A DNA stretch of 64,000 nucleotides, taken from NCBI GenBank assembly GCA_003864495.1, contig ML133504.1, forward strand, positions 68,507-132,506, in the 5' to 3' direction. The notes under the pieces are model-generated. The model was not told the DNA's origin. It saw only the letters and a list, made by a program, of their open reading frames with translations, and made no database searches. Position 1 is the stretch's first letter. Each line of letters opens with the position of its first letter. The DNA is from Nemopilema nomurai (Eukaryota; Cnidaria; Scyphozoa; Rhizostomeae; Rhizostomatidae). Below, piece by piece: positions 1-12,985 of this stretch. The translations under genes and the position numbers were made by a program.

Positions 1-1706
1 TAAAAGCTCTACCCTCGTTTATGTAATAGCCTCGTTTTCATCGTAGCATCGTCTCCGTGCTAGCCTCGTTTTAGTGCTAAAAGCCTTAGCCTCGTTTCCA
101 TGCTAACCTCGTTTAGATGGTGAAAGCCTTAGCCTCGTTTTCATCCTACTCTCTTTTAAATGCAAGCGTTGTTAAGGTGCTAAAAGTTCTAGCCTCGTTT
201 ATGTAATAGCCTCGTTTTCATCGTAGCATCGTCTCCATGCTAGCCTCGTTTTGGTGCTAAAAGCCTTAGCCTCGTTTCCATGCTAACCTCGTTTTGGTTC
301 TAAAAGCCCTAGCCTCTTTTTCGTCTTAGCGTCGTTTCCATGCTATCCTCGTTTAAATGCTGAAAGACCTAGCCTCGTTTTCGTCCTAGCCTCTTTTCCA
401 TGCTAGCCTTGTTTTCGTCCAAGCCTCGTTTCCATGCAAGCCTCGTTTCCATGCCCAGCCTCGTTTTGGTGCTAAAAGCCCTAGGTTCTTACGTCCTAGC
501 CTCGTTTCCAAGCAAGCCACGTTTTGGTATTAAAGCCCTAGCCTCGATTTTTTCGTAGCCTTGTATCCATGCTAGCCTTGTTTTTGTGCTAAAAGTTCTA
601 GTCTTGTTTATGTCATAGCCTTTTTTTCATCGTAGCCTCGTTTTCATGCTAGTCTCGTTTTAGTTCTAAAAGCCCTAGCCATTTTTTCGTCCTAGCCTCG
701 TTTCCATGCTAGCCTTGTTTTCGTCCAAGCCTCGTTTCCATGCTAGCCTCGTTTTCCTCCTAGCCTCGTTTCCATGCTAGCCTTGTTTTTGTCCTAGCCT
801 CGTTTCCATGCTAGCCTCGTTTTCATCCTAGCCTCGTTTTGGTGCTAAAAGCCCTGGGCTCTTACGTCCTAGCCTCGTATCCAAGCTAGCCTCGTTTTCG
901 TCCTAGCCTCGTTTCCATGCTAGCCTCGTTTAGATGCTGAAAGACTTAGCCTCGTTTTCGTCCTAGCCTCTTTTCCATGCTAGCCTCGTTAAGGTGCTAA
1001 AAGCTCTACCCTCGTTTATGTAATAGCCTCGTTTTCATCGTAGCATCGTCTCCGTGCTAGCCTCGTTTTAGTGCTAAAAGCCTTAGCCTCGTTTCCATGC
1101 TAACCTCGTTTAGATGGTGAAAGCCTTAGCCTCGTTTTCATCCTACTCTCTTTTAAATGCAAGCGTTGTTAAGGTGCTAAAAGTTCTAGCCTCGTTTATG
1201 TAATAGCCTCGTTTTCATCGTAGCATCGTCTCCATGCTAGCCTCGTTTTGGTGCTAAAAGCCTTAGCCTCGTTTCCATGCTAACCTCGTTTTGGTTCTAA
1301 AAGCCCTAGCCTCTTTTTCGTCTTAGCGTCGTTTCCATGCTATCCTCGTTTAAATGCTGAAAGACCTAGCCTCGTTTTCGTCCTAGCCTCTTTTCCATGC
1401 TAGCCTTGTTTTCGTCCAAGCCTCGTTTCCATGCAAGCCTCGTTTCCATGCCCAGCCTCGTTTTGGTGCTAAAAGCCCTAGGTTCTTACGTCCTAGCCTC
1501 GTTTCCAAGCAAGCCACGTTTTGGTATTAAAGCCCTAGCCTCGATTTTTTCGTAGCCTTGTATCCATGCTAGCCTTGTTTTTGTGCTAAAAGTTCTAGTC
1601 TTGTTTATGTCATAGCCTTTTTTTCATCGTAGCCTCGTTTTCATGCTAGTCTCGTTTTAGTTCTAAAAGCCCTAGCCATTTTTTCGTCCTAGCCTCGTTT
1701 CCATGC
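1..1706 (+). repeat. Higher-order duplication, 997-bp offset
   Basis: Positions 1-708 recur almost base for base at 998-1,706. Both start in the phrase TAAAAGCTCTACCCTCG and run through the same ordered set of variants, including the unusual CTCGATTTTTTCG and ATGCCCAGCC segments. They diverge near 709 and 1,707. The 709-997 stretch between them is ordinary monomer variants. The first copy is cut by the window start. Confidence 0.9.
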
Positions 1707-2076
1707 TAGCCTCGTTTTCGTCCTAGCCTCGTTTTGGTGCTAAAAGCCCTAGGTTCTTACCTCCTAGCCTCGTTTCCAAGCAAGCCACGTTTTGGTATTG
1801 AAGCCCTAGCCTTGTTCTCCTCCTAGCTTTGTTTCCCAGCTAGCCTCGTTTAGGTGCTAAAAGCCCTAGCCTCGTTTTCGTCCTAGCCTCGTTTCCATGC
1901 TAGCCTCGTTAAATTGCTAAAAGCTCTACCCTCGTTTATGTAATAGCCTCGTTTTCATCGTAGCATCGTCTCCGTGCTAGCCTCGTTTTGGTGCTAAAAG
2001 CCTTAGCCTCGTTTCCATGCTAACCTCGTTTAGATGGTGAAAGCCTTAGCCTCGTTTTCATCCTACTCTCTTTTAG
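1707..2076 (+). repeat. Satellite, linker between higher-order blocks
   Basis: Ordinary 17- and 26-bp monomers. It holds a TTTCCCAGC-containing variant near 1,830 and another copy of the recurrent AAGCTCTACCCTCG segment at about 1,920, which marks many block boundaries in the array. No other feature is visible. Confidence 0.85.
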
Positions 2077-5000
2077 ATGCTAGCCTTGTTAAGGTGCTAA
2101 AAGTTCTAGCCTCGTTTATGTAATAGCCTCGTTTTCATCGTAGCATCGTCTCCGTGCTAGCCTCGTTTTGGTGCTAAAAGCCTTAGCCTCGTTTCCATGC
2201 TAACCTCGTTTTGGTTCTAAAAGCCCTAGCCTCTTACGTCCTAGCCTCGTTTCCAAGCAAGCCACGTTTTTGTATTAAAGCCCTAGCCTCGTTTTCGTCC
2301 TAGCCTCTTTTCCATGCTAGCCTCGTTAAGGTGCTAAAAGTTCTAGCCTCTTTATGTCATAGCCTCGTTTTCATCGTAGCCTCGTTTTCATACTAGTCTC
2401 GTTTTGGTTCTAAAAAACCTAGCCTCTTTTTCGTCCTAGCCTCGTTTCCATGCTAGCCTTGTTTTCGTCCAAGCCTCGTTTCCTTGCTAGCCTCGTTTTC
2501 CTCCTAGCCTCGTTTCCATGTTAGCCTCGTTTCTACGGAAGCCTCGTTTTGGTTAAAAAGCCCTAGCATCGTTTCCATGCTAGCCTTGTTTAGATGCTGT
2601 AAGCCCTAGCCTAGTTTATGTCATAGCCTTGTTTTCATTGTAGCCTCGTTTTCATACTAGCCTCGTTTTGGTTCTAAAAGCTCTAGCCTCTTTTTCGTCC
2701 TAGCCTCTTTTCAATACAAGCCACGTTTTGGTGCTAAAAGCCCTAGCCGCCTTTTCGTCCAAACCTCGTTTACGTGCTAAAAGCCTTAGCCTCTTTTTGT
2801 TCTAGCCTCGTTTCCATGCTAGCCTTGTTTTCGTCCTAGCCTGGTTTCCATGCAAGCCTTGTTTTGGTTCTAAAGCCCGAGCCTCGTTTCCGGTTTTTTT
2901 CTAGCCTTCTTTCCATGCCCTAACCCTAACCCCAAAACCTAACCCTAACCCTAACCCCAAACCCTAACCCCAAACCCTAACCCTAACCCTAGCCTTATTT
3001 TCATCCTAGCCCCTTTTGTTACAAAAAGCCCTAGCCTCGTTTTCGTCCTAGCCTTGTTTCCATGCTAGCCTCGTTTCCATCCAAGCCTCGTTTTGGTGCT
3101 AAAAATCACTAGCCTCGTTTGCATGCTAGCTTCGTTTCCATGCAAGCCTTGATTTGGTGCAAAAAGCCCTAGCCTCTTTTTTGTCCTAGCTTCGTTTCCA
3201 TGGTAACCTCGTTTTCGTCCTAGCCTTGTTTCCGTGCTGGCCTCGTTTTGGTGCTAAAAGCTCTAGCCTCATTTCCATGCTAGCTTCGTTTATATGCTGA
3301 AAGCCCTAGCCTCGTTTTCGTCCTAGCCTCTTTTCCATGCTAGCCTCGTAAAGGTGCTTAAAGTTCTAGCCTCGTTTATGTCATAGCCTTTTTTCATCGT
3401 AGCCTCGTTTTCATGCTAGTCTCGTTTTGGTTCTAAAAGCCCTAGCCTCTTTTTCGTCCTAGCCTCGTTTCCATGCAAGCCTTGTTTTGGTGCAAAAAGC
3501 CCTAGCCTCTTTTTTGTCCTAGCCTCGTTTCCATCCTAGCCTCGTTTTCGTCCTAGCCTCGTTTTCGTCCTAGCCTCGTTTCCGTGCTGGCCTCGTTTTG
3601 GTGCTAAAAGCCCTAGCCTCGTTTCCATGCTAGCCTCGTTTAGATGCTGAAAGCTCTAGCCTCGTTTATGTCGTAGCTTCGTTTTCATCGTAGCCTCGTT
3701 TTCATGCTAGTCTTGTTTTGGTTCTAAAAGCCCTAGCCATTTTTTCGTCCCAGCCTCGATTCCATGGAAGCCTCGTTTTGGTGCTAAAGCCCTAGCCTTT
3801 TTTGTCCTAGCCACGTTTTCATGCTAGCCTCGTTTTCGTCCTAGCCTCGTTTTGGTGCTAAAAGCCCTGGGCTCTTACCTCCTAGCCTCGTTTCCAAGCA
3901 AGCCACGTTTTGGTTTTAAAGCCCTAGCCTCGTTTTCGTCCTAGCCTCTTTTCCATGCTAGCCTCGTTAAGGTGCTAAAAGTTCTAGCCTCGTTTATGTC
4001 ATAGCCTCGTTTTCATCGTAGCCTCGTTTTCATACTAGTCTCGTTTTGGTTCTAAAAGCCCTAGCCTCGTTACCATGCTAGCCTCGTTTAGATGCTGAAA
4101 GACCTACCCTCGTTTTCGTCCTAGCCTCTTTTCCATGATAGCCTCTTTAAGGTGTTAAAAGCTCTAGCCTCGTTTATGTAATAATCTCGTTTTCATCGTA
4201 GCATCGTCTCCGTGCTAGCCTCGTTTTGGTGCTAAAAGCCTTAGCCTCGTTTCCATGCTAGACTCGTTTAGGTGCTAAAAGCTCTTGCTTGGTCTTCCTC
4301 CTAGCCTCGTTTCCACGCAAGCCATGTTTTGGTATTAAAGACCTAGCCTCGCTTTTGTCCTAGCCTCGTTTCCATGCTAGCCTCGTTAAGGTGCTAAAAG
4401 TTCTAGCCTCGTTTATGTCATAGCCTCGTTTTCATCCTAGCCTCGTTTTCATACTAGTTTCGTTTTGGTTCTAAAAGCCCTAGCCTCTTTTTCGTCCTAG
4501 CCTCGTTTCAATGCTAGCCTCGTTTTCGTGCTAGCCTCATTTTCGTGCTAGCCTCGTTTTGGTGCTAAAAATTCTAGCCTCGTTTATGTCATAGCCTCGT
4601 TGTCCTCCTAGCCTCGTTTCCATGCTAGCCTCGTCTCTACGGAAGCCTCGTTTTGGTTCTAAAAGCCCTAGCCTCGTTTCCATGCTAGCCTCGTTAATAT
4701 GCTGAAAGCCCTAGCCTCGTTTATGTCATAGCTTCGTTTTCATCGTAGCCTCGTTTCCATGCTAGCCTTGTTTTCGTCCAAGCCTCGTTTCCATGCTAGC
4801 CTCGTTTCCATGCAAGCCTTTTTTTTGGTGCGAAAAACTTTAGCCTCTTTTTGCCCTAGCCTCGTTTCCATGCTAGCCTCGTTTTCGTCCTAGCCTCGTT
4901 TCCATGCTAGCCTTGTTTAGATGCTGAAAGCCCTAGCCTCGTTTTCGTCCTAGCCTCTCTTAGATGCTAGCCTCGTTAAGGTGCTAAAAGTTCTACTTTC

Positions 5001-5450
5001 GTTTATGTCATAACCTCGTTTTCATCGTAGCCTCGTTATCATACCAGTCTCGTTTTGGTTCTAAAAGCCCTAGCCTCTTTTTCTTCCTAGCCTCGTTTCC
5101 AAGATAGCCTCGTTTTCGTCCTAGCCTCGTTTCCGTGCTAGCCTTGTTTTGGTGCTAGCCTCGTTTAGATGCTGAAAGACCTAGCCTCGTTTTCGTCCTA
5201 GCCTCTTTTCAATGATAGCCTCGTTAAGGTGTTAAGAGCTCTAGCCTCGTTTATGTAATGGCCTCGTTTTCATCATAGCATCGTCTCCGTGCTAGCCTCG
5301 TTTTGGTGCTAAAATCCTTAGCCTCGTTTCCATGCTAGCCTCGTTTATGTGCTAAAAGCTCTTGCTTTGTCTTCCTCCTAGCCTCGTTTCCAAGCAAGCC
5401 ATGTTTTGGTATTAAAGCCCTAGCCTCGTTTTTGTCCTAGCCTCGTTTCT
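2077..5450 (+). repeat. 3.37-kb higher-order repeat, copy 1
   Basis: This block is followed directly by a near-identical copy at 5,451-8,822. The offset is 3,374 bp at the left end and 3,372 bp from the telomere-like island onward, so only a few single-base indels separate them. It contains the telomere-like cassette at 2,918-2,990 and the rare words CGTCTCTACGG and GGTGCGAAAAAC, both shared by the two copies. Confidence 0.92.
2918..2990 (+). repeat. Telomere-like island 1
   Basis: 73 bp of CCCTAA units mixed with CCCCAAA variants. It carries a private variant, CCCCAAAACC, shared only with island 2. The leader contains TTTCCGGTTTTTTTC and the trailer TAGCCTTATTTTC, as in the other islands. 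The C-rich strand is on +. Confidence 0.93.
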
Positions 5451-8400
5451 ATGCTAGCCTTGTTAAGGTGCTAAAAGTTCTAGCCTCGTTTATGTAATAG
5501 CCTCGTTTTCATCGTAGCATCGTCTCCGTGCTAGCCTCGTTTTGGTGCTAAAAGCCTTAGCCTCGTTTCCATGCTAACCTCGTTTTGGTTCTAAAAGCCC
5601 TAGCCTCTTACGTCCTAGCCTCGTTTCCAAGCAAGCCACGTTTTTGTATTAAAGCCCTAGCCTCGTTTTCGTCCTAGCCTCTTTTCCATGCTAGCCTCGT
5701 TAAGGTGCTAAAAGTTCTAGCCTCTTTATGTCATAGCCTCGTTTTCATCGTAGCCTCGTTTTCATACTAGTCTCGTTTTGGTTCTAAAAAACCTAGCCTC
5801 TTTTTCGTCCTAGCCTCGTTTCCATGCTAGCCTTGTTTTCGTCCAAGCCTCGTTTCCTTGCTAGCCTCGTTTTCCTCCTAGCCTCGTTTCCATGTTAGCC
5901 TCGTTTCTACGGAAGCCTCGTTTTGGTTAAAAAGCCCTAGCATCGTTTCCATGCTAGCCTTGTTTAGATGCTGTAAGCCCTAGCCTAGTTTATGTCATAG
6001 CCTTGTTTTCATTGTAGCCTCGTTTTCATACTAGCCTCGTTTGGTTCTAAAAGCTCTAGCCTCTTTTTCGTCCTAGCCTCTTTTCAATACAAGCCACGTT
6101 TTGGTGCTAAAAGCCCTAGCCGCCTTTTCGTCCAAACCTCGTTTACGTGCTAAAAGCCTTAGCCTCTTTTGTTCTAGCCTCGTTTCCATGCTAGCCTTGT
6201 TTTCGTCCTAGCCTGGTTTCCATGCAAGCCTTGTTTTGGTTCTAAAGCCCGAGCCTCGTTTCCGGTTTTTTTCTAGCCTTCTTTCCATGCCCTAACCCTA
6301 ACCCCAAAACCTAACCCTAACCCTAACCCCAAACCCTAACCCCAAACCCTAACCCTAACCCTAGCCTTATTTTCATCCTAGCCCCTTTTGTTACAAAAAG
6401 CCCTAGCCTCGTTTCGTCCTAGCCTTGTTTCCATGCTAGCCTCGTTTCCATCCAAGCCTCGTTTTGGTGCTAAAAATCACTAGCCTCGTTTGCATGCTAG
6501 CTTCGTTTCCATGCAAGCCTTGATTTGGTGCAAAAAGCCCTAGCCTCTTTTTTGTCCTAGCTTCGTTTCCATGGTAACCTCGTTTTCGTCCTAGCCTTGT
6601 TTCCGTGCTGGCCTCGTTTTTGGTGCTAAAAGCTCTAGCCTCATTTCCATGCTAGCTTCGTTTATATGCTGAAAGCCCTAGCCTCGTTTTCGTCCTAGCC
6701 TCTTTTCCATGCTAGCCTCGTAAAGGTGCTTAAAGTTCTAGCCTCGTTTATGTCATAGCCTTTTTTCATCGTAGCCTCGTTTTCATGCTAGTCTCGTTTT
6801 GGTTCTAAAAGCCCTAGCCTCTTTTTCGTCCTAGCCTCGTTTCCATGCAAGCCTTGTTTTGGTGCAAAAAGCCCTAGCCTCTTTTTTGTCCTAGCCTCGT
6901 TTCCATGCTAGCCTCGTTTTCGTCCTAGCCTCGTTTTCGTCCTAGCCTCGTTTCCGTGCTGGCCTCGTTTTGGTGCTAAAAGCCCTAGCCTCGTTTCCAT
7001 GCTAGCCTCGTTTAGATGCTGAAAGCTCTAGCCTCGTTTATGTCGTAGCTTCGTTTTCATCGTAGCCTCGTTTCATGCTAGTCTTGTTTTGGTTCTAAAA
7101 GCCCTAGCCATTTTTTCGTCCCAGCCTCGATTCCATGGAAGCCTCGTTTTGGTGCTAAAGCCCTAGCCTTTTTTGTCCTAGCCACGTTTTTCATGCTAGC
7201 CTCGTTTTCGTCCTAGCCTCGTTTTGGTGCTAAAAGCCCTGGGCTCTTACCTCCTAGCCTCGTTTCCAAGCAAGCCACGTTTTGGTTTTAAAGCCCTAGC
7301 CTCGTTTTCGTCCTAGCCTCTTTTCCATGCTAGCCTCGTTAAGGTGCTAAAAGTTCTAGCCTCGTTTATGTCATAGCCTCGTTTTCATCGTAGCTCGTCG
7401 TTTTCATACTAGTCTCGTTTTGGTTCTAAAAGCCCTAGCCTCGTTACATGCTAGCCTCGTTTAGATGCTGAAAGACCTACCCTCGTTTTCGTCCTAGCCT
7501 CTTTTCCATGATAGCCTCTTTAAGGTGTTAAAAGCTCTAGCCTCGTTTATGTAATAATCTCGTTTTCATCGTAGCATCGTCTCCGTGCTAGCCTCGTTTT
7601 GGTGCTAAAAGCCTTAGCCTCGTTTCCATGCTAGACTCGTTTAGGTGCTAAAAGCTCTTGCTTGGTCTTCCTCCTAGCCTCGTTTCCACGCAAGCCATGT
7701 TTTGGTATTAAAGACCTAGCCTCGCTTTTGTCCTAGCCTCGTTTCCATGCTAGCCTCGTTAAGGTGCTAAAAGTTCTAGCCTCGTTTATGTCATAGCCTC
7801 GTTTTCATCCTAGCCTCGTTTTCATACTAGTTTCGTTTTGGTTCTAAAAGCCCTAGCCTCTTTTTCGTCCTAGCCTCGTTTCAATGCTAGCCTCGTTTTC
7901 GTGCTAGCCTCATTTTCGTGCTAGCCTCGTTTTGGTGCTAAAAATTCTAGCCTCGTTTATGTCATAGCCTCGTTGTCCTCCTAGCCTCGTTTCCATGCTA
8001 GCCTCGTCTCTACGGAAGCCTCGTTTTGGTTCTAAAGCCCTAGCCTCGTTTCCATGCTAGCCTCGTTAATATGCTGAAAGCCCTAGCCTCGTTTATGTCA
8101 TAGCTTCGTTTTCATCGTAGCCTCGTTTCCATGCTAGCCTTGTTTTCGTCCAAGCCTCGTTTCCATGCTAGCCTCGTTTCCATGCAAGCCTTTTTTTTGG
8201 TGCGAAAAACTTTAGCCTCTTTTTGCCCTAGCCTCGTTTCCATGCTAGCCTCGTTTTCGTCCTAGCCTCGTTTCCATGCTAGCCTTGTTTAGATGCTGAA
8301 AGCCCTAGCCTCGTTTTCGTCCTAGCCTCTCTTAGATGCTAGCCTCGTTAAGGTGCTAAAAGTTCTACTTTCGTTTATGTCATAACCTCGTTTTCATCGT

Positions 8401-8822
8401 AGCCTCGTTATCATACCAGTCTCGTTTTGGTTCTAAAAGCCCTAGCCTCTTTTTCTTCCTAGCCTCGTTTCCAAGATAGCCTCGTTTTCGTCCTAGCCTC
8501 GTTTCCGTGCTAGCCTTGTTTTGGTGCTAGCCTCGTTTAGATGCTGAAAGACCTAGCCTCGTTTTCGTCCTAGCCTCTTTTCAATGATAGCCTCGTTAAG
8601 GTGTTAAGAGCTCTAGCCTCGTTTATGTAATGGCCTCGTTTTCATCATAGCATCGTCTCCGTGCTAGCCTCGTTTTGGTGCTAAAATCCTTAGCCTCGTT
8701 TCCATGCTAGCCTCGTTTATGTGCTAAAAGCTCTTGCTTTGTCTTCCTCCTAGCCTCGTTTCCAAGCAAGCCATGTTTTGGTATTAAAGCCCTAGCCTCG
8801 TTTTTGTCCTAGCCTCGTTTCT
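5451..8822 (+). repeat. 3.37-kb higher-order repeat, copy 2
   Basis: Second member of the tandem pair with 2,077-5,450. Its telomere-like island is at 6,290-6,362. Differences from copy 1 are mostly single-base changes in T runs, plus one small rearranged spot near 7,395 (GTAGCTCGTCG in place of GTAGCCTCG). The right end (from 7,945) is itself the start of the next duplicated unit, so two duplications overlap here. Confidence 0.92.
6290..6362 (+). repeat. Telomere-like island 2
   Basis: Also 73 bp and the same variant pattern as island 1, including CCCCAAAACC. It lies 3,372 bp further along, so it was copied with the 3.37-kb unit rather than arising separately. Confidence 0.93.
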
Positions 8823-10463
8823 ATGCTAGCCTCGTTAAGGTGCTAAAAGTTGTAGCCTCGTTTATGTCATAGCCTCGTTTTCATCGTAGCTTCGTTTTCA
8901 TACTAGTCTCGCTTTGGTTCTAAAAGCCCTAGCCTTTTTTTCGTCCTAGCCTCGTTTCCAAGCTAGCCTCGTTTTCATCGTAGCATCGTTTTCGTGCTAG
9001 CCTCGTTTTGGTGCTAAAAGCCTTAGCCTCGTTTCCATGCTAACCTCGTTTTTTTAAAAGCCCTAGCCTCTTTTTCGTCCTAGCGTCGTTTCCATGCTAG
9101 CCTCGTTTAGATGCTGAAAGACCTAGCCTCGTTTTCGTCCTAGCCTCTTTTCCATGCAAGCCTCGTTTCCATGCCCAGCCTCGTTTTGGTGCTAAAAGCC
9201 CTAGGTTCTTACGTCCTCGCCTCGTTTCCAAGCAAGCCACGTTTTGGTATTAAAGCCCTAGCCTCGTTTTTTTCGTAGCCTTGTATCCATGCTAGCCTTG
9301 TTTTTGTGCTAAAAGTTCTAGCCTCGTTTATGTCATAGCCTTTTTTTCATCGTAGCCTCGTTTTCGTGCTAGTCTCGTTTTAGTTCTAAAAGCCCTAGCA
9401 ATTTTTTCGTCCTAGCCTCGTTTCCATGCTAGCCTCGTTTTCGTCCTAGCTTCGTTTTGGTGCTAGAAGCCCTAGGCTCTTACGTCCTAGCCTCGTTTCC
9501 ATGCAAGCCACGTTTTGGTATTAACGCCCTAGCCTCGTTTTCGTCCTAGCCTCTTTTCCATGCTAGGCTCATTAAGGTGCTAAAAGTTCTAGCCTCGTTT
9601 ATGTCATAGCCTCGTTTTCATCCTAGCCTCGTTTTCATACTAGTCTCGTTTTGATTCTAAAAGCCCTAGCCTCTTTTTCGTCCTAGCCTCGTTTCCATGC
9701 TAGCCTCGTTTTCGTGCTAGCCTCGTTTTCGTGCTAGCCTCGTTTTGGTGCTAAAAGCCCTAGCCTCGTTACCATGCTAGCCTCGTTTAGATGCTGAAAG
9801 ACCTAGCCTCGTTTTCGTCCTAGCCTCTTTTCCATGATAGCCTCGTTAAGGTGTTAAAAGCTCTAACCTCGTTTATGTCATAGCTTCGTTTTCATTGTAG
9901 CCTCGTTTTCATGCTAGTCTCGTTTTGGTTCTAAAAGCCCTAGCCATTTTTTCGTCCCAGCCTCGATTCCATGGAAGCCTCGTTTTGGTGCTAAAGCCCT
10001 ACCTTTTTTTTGCCCTAGCCTCGTTTCCATGCTAGCCTCGTTTTCGTCCTAGCCTCGTTTTGGTGCTAAAAGCACTGGGCTCTTACGTCCTAGCCTCGTT
10101 TCCAAGCAAGCCACGTTTTGGTTTTAAAGCCCTAGCCTCGTTTTCGTCCTAGCCTCTTTTCCATGCTAGCCTCGTTAAGGTGCTAAAAGTTCTAGCCTCG
10201 TTTATGTTCTAGCCTCTTTTCCATGCTAGCCTTGTTTTCGTCCAAGCCTCGTTTTGATTCTAAAAGCCCTAGCCTCTTTTTCGTCCTAGCCTCGTTTCCA
10301 TGCTAGCCTCGTTTTCGTGCTAGCCTCGTTTTCGTGCTAGCCTCGTTTTGGTGCTAAAAGCCCTAGCCTCGTTACCATGCTAGCCTCGTTTAGATGCTGA
10401 AAGACCTAGCCTCGTTTTCGTCCTAGCCTCTTTTCCATGATAGCCTCGTTAAGGTGCTAAAAG
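7945..10463 (+). repeat. 2.52-kb higher-order repeat, copy 1
   Basis: The sequence from TTCTAGCCTCGTTTATG at about 7,945 recurs from 10,464 with an offset of 2,519-2,522 bp. 2,520 bp equals 42 of the 60-bp composites. The unit has no telomere-like island. It overlaps the right end of the 3.37-kb copy 2, so the 2.52-kb event used part of that block as its template. Confidence 0.9.
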
Positions 10464-12985
10464 TTCTAGCCTCGTTTATGTCATAGCCTCGTTGTCCTCC
10501 TAGCCTCGTTTCCATGCTAGCCTCGTCTCTACGGAAGCCTCGTTTTGGTTCTAAAAGCCCTAGCCTCGTTTCCATGCTAGCCTCGTTAATATGCTGAAAG
10601 CCCTAGCCTCGTTTATGTCATAGCTTCGTTTTCATCGTAGCCTCGTTTCCATGCTAGCCTTGTTTTCGTCCAAGCCTCGTTTCCATGCTAGCCTCGTTTC
10701 CATGCAAGCCTTTTTTTTGGTGCGAAAAACTTTAGCCTCTTTTTGCCCTAGCCTCGTTTCCATGCTAGCCTCGTTTTCGTCCTAGCCTCGTTTCCATGCT
10801 AGCCTTGTTTAGATGCTGAAAGCCCTAGCCTCGTTTTCGTCCTAGCCTCTCTTAGATGCTAGCCTCGTTAAGGTGCTAAAAGTTCTACTTTCGTTTATGT
10901 CATAACCTCGTTTTCATCGTAGCCTCGTTATCATACCAGTCTCGTTTTGGTTCTAAAAGCCCTAGCCTCTTTTTCTTCCTAGCCTCGTTTCCAAGATAGC
11001 CTCGTTTTCGTCCTAGCCTCGTTTCCGTGCTAGCCTTGTTTTGGTGCTAGCCTCGTTTAGATGCTGAAAGACCTAGCCTCGTTTTCGTCCTAGCCTCTTT
11101 TCAATGATAGCCTCGTTAAGGTGTTAAGAGCTCTAGCCTCGTTTATGTAATGGCCTCGTTTTCATCATAGCATCGTCTCCGTGCTAGCCTCGTTTTGGTG
11201 CTAAAATCCTTAGCCTCGTTTCCATGCTAGCCTCGTTTATGTGCTAAAAGCTCTTGCTTTGTCTTCCTCCTAGCCTCGTTTCCAAGCAAGCCATGTTTTG
11301 GTATTAAAGCCCTAGCCTCGTTTTTGTCCTAGCCTCGTTTCTATGCTAGCCTCGTTAAGGTGCTAAAGTTGTAGCCTCGTTTATGTCATAGCCTCGTTTT
11401 CATCGTAGCTTCGTTTTCATACTAGTCTCGCTTTGGTTCTAAAAGCCCTAGCCTTTTTTTTCGTCCTAGCCTCGTTTCCAAGCTAGCCTCGTTTCATCGT
11501 AGCATCGTTTTCGTGCTAGCCTCGTTTTGGTGCTAAAAGCCTTAGCCTCGTTTCCATGCTAACCTCGTTTTGGTTCTAAAAGCCCTAGCCTCTTTTTCGT
11601 CCTAGCGTCGTTTCCATGCTAGCCTCGTTTAGATGCTGAAAGACCTAGCCTCGTTTTCGTCCTAGCCTCTTTTCCATGCAAGCCTCGTTTCCATGCCCAG
11701 CCTCGTTTTGGTGCTAAAAGCCCTAGGTTCTTACGTCCTCGCCTCGTTTCCAAGCAAGCCACGTTTTGGTATTAAAGCCCTAGCCTCGTTTTTTTCGTAG
11801 CCTTGTATCCATGCTAGCCTTGTTTTTGTGCTAAAAGTTCTAGCCTCGTTTATGTCATAGCCTTTTTTTCATCGTAGCCTCGTTTTCGTGCTAGTCTCGT
11901 TTTAGTTCTAAAAGCCCTAGCAATTTTTTCGTCCTAGCCTCGTTTCCATGCTAGCCTCGTTTTCGTCCTAGCTTCGTTTTGGTGCTAGAAGCCCTAGGCT
12001 CTTACGTCCTAGCCTCGTTTCCATGCAAGCCACGTTTTGGTATTAACGCCCTAGCCTCGTTTTTCGTCCTAGCCTCTTTTCCATGCTAGGCTCATTAAGG
12101 TGCTAAAAGTTCTAGCCTCGTTTATGTCATAGCCTCGTTTCATCCTAGCCTCGTTTTCATACTAGTCTCGTTTTGATTCTAAAAGCCCTAGCCTCTTTTT
12201 CGTCCTAGCCTCGTTTCCATGCTAGCCTCGTTTTCGTGCTAGCCTCGTTTTCGTGCTAGCCTCGTTTTGGTGCTAAAAGCCCTAGCCTCGTTACCATGCT
12301 AGCCTCGTTTAGATGCTGAAAGACCTAGCCTCGTTTCGTCCTAGCCTCTTTTCCATGATAGCCTCGTTAAGGTGTTAAAAGCTCTAACCTCGTTTATGTC
12401 ATAGCTTCGTTTTCATTGTAGCCTCGTTTTCATGCTAGTCTCGTTTTGGTTCTAAAAGCCCTAGCCATTTTTTCGTCCAGCCTCGATTCCATGGAAGCCT
12501 CGTTTTGGTGCTAAAGCCCTACCTTTTTTTTTGCCCTAGCCTCGTTTCCATGCTTAGCCTCGTTTTCGTCCTAGCCTCGTTTTGGTGCTAAAAGCACTGG
12601 GCTCTTACGTCCTAGCCTCGTTTCCAAGCAAGCCACGTTTTGGTTTTAAAGCCCTAGCCTCGTTTTCGTCCTAGCCTCTTTTCCATGCTAGCCTCGTTAA
12701 GGTGCTAAAAGTTCTAGCCTCGTTTATGTTCTAGCCTCTTTTCCATGCTAGCCTTGTTTTCGTCCAAGCCTCGTTTTGATTCTAAAAGCCCTAGCCTCTT
12801 TTTCGTCCTAGCCTCGTTTCCATGCTAGCCTCGTTTTCGTGCTAGCCTCGTTTTCGTGCTAGCCTCGTTTTGGTGCTAAAAGCCCTAGCCTCGTTACCAT
12901 GCTAGCCTCGTTTAGATGCTGAAAGACCTAGCCTCGTTTTCGTCCTAGCCTCTTTTCCATGATAGCCTCGTTAAGGTGCTAAAAG
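10464..12985 (+). repeat. 2.52-kb higher-order repeat, copy 2
   Basis: Tandem partner of 7,945-10,463 with the same order of variants. Most differences are one-base changes in homopolymer T runs, for example near 11,366, 11,490, 12,060 and 12,335, and one inserted T near 12,553. A third partial copy begins at 12,986 and diverges near 13,160. Confidence 0.9.
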
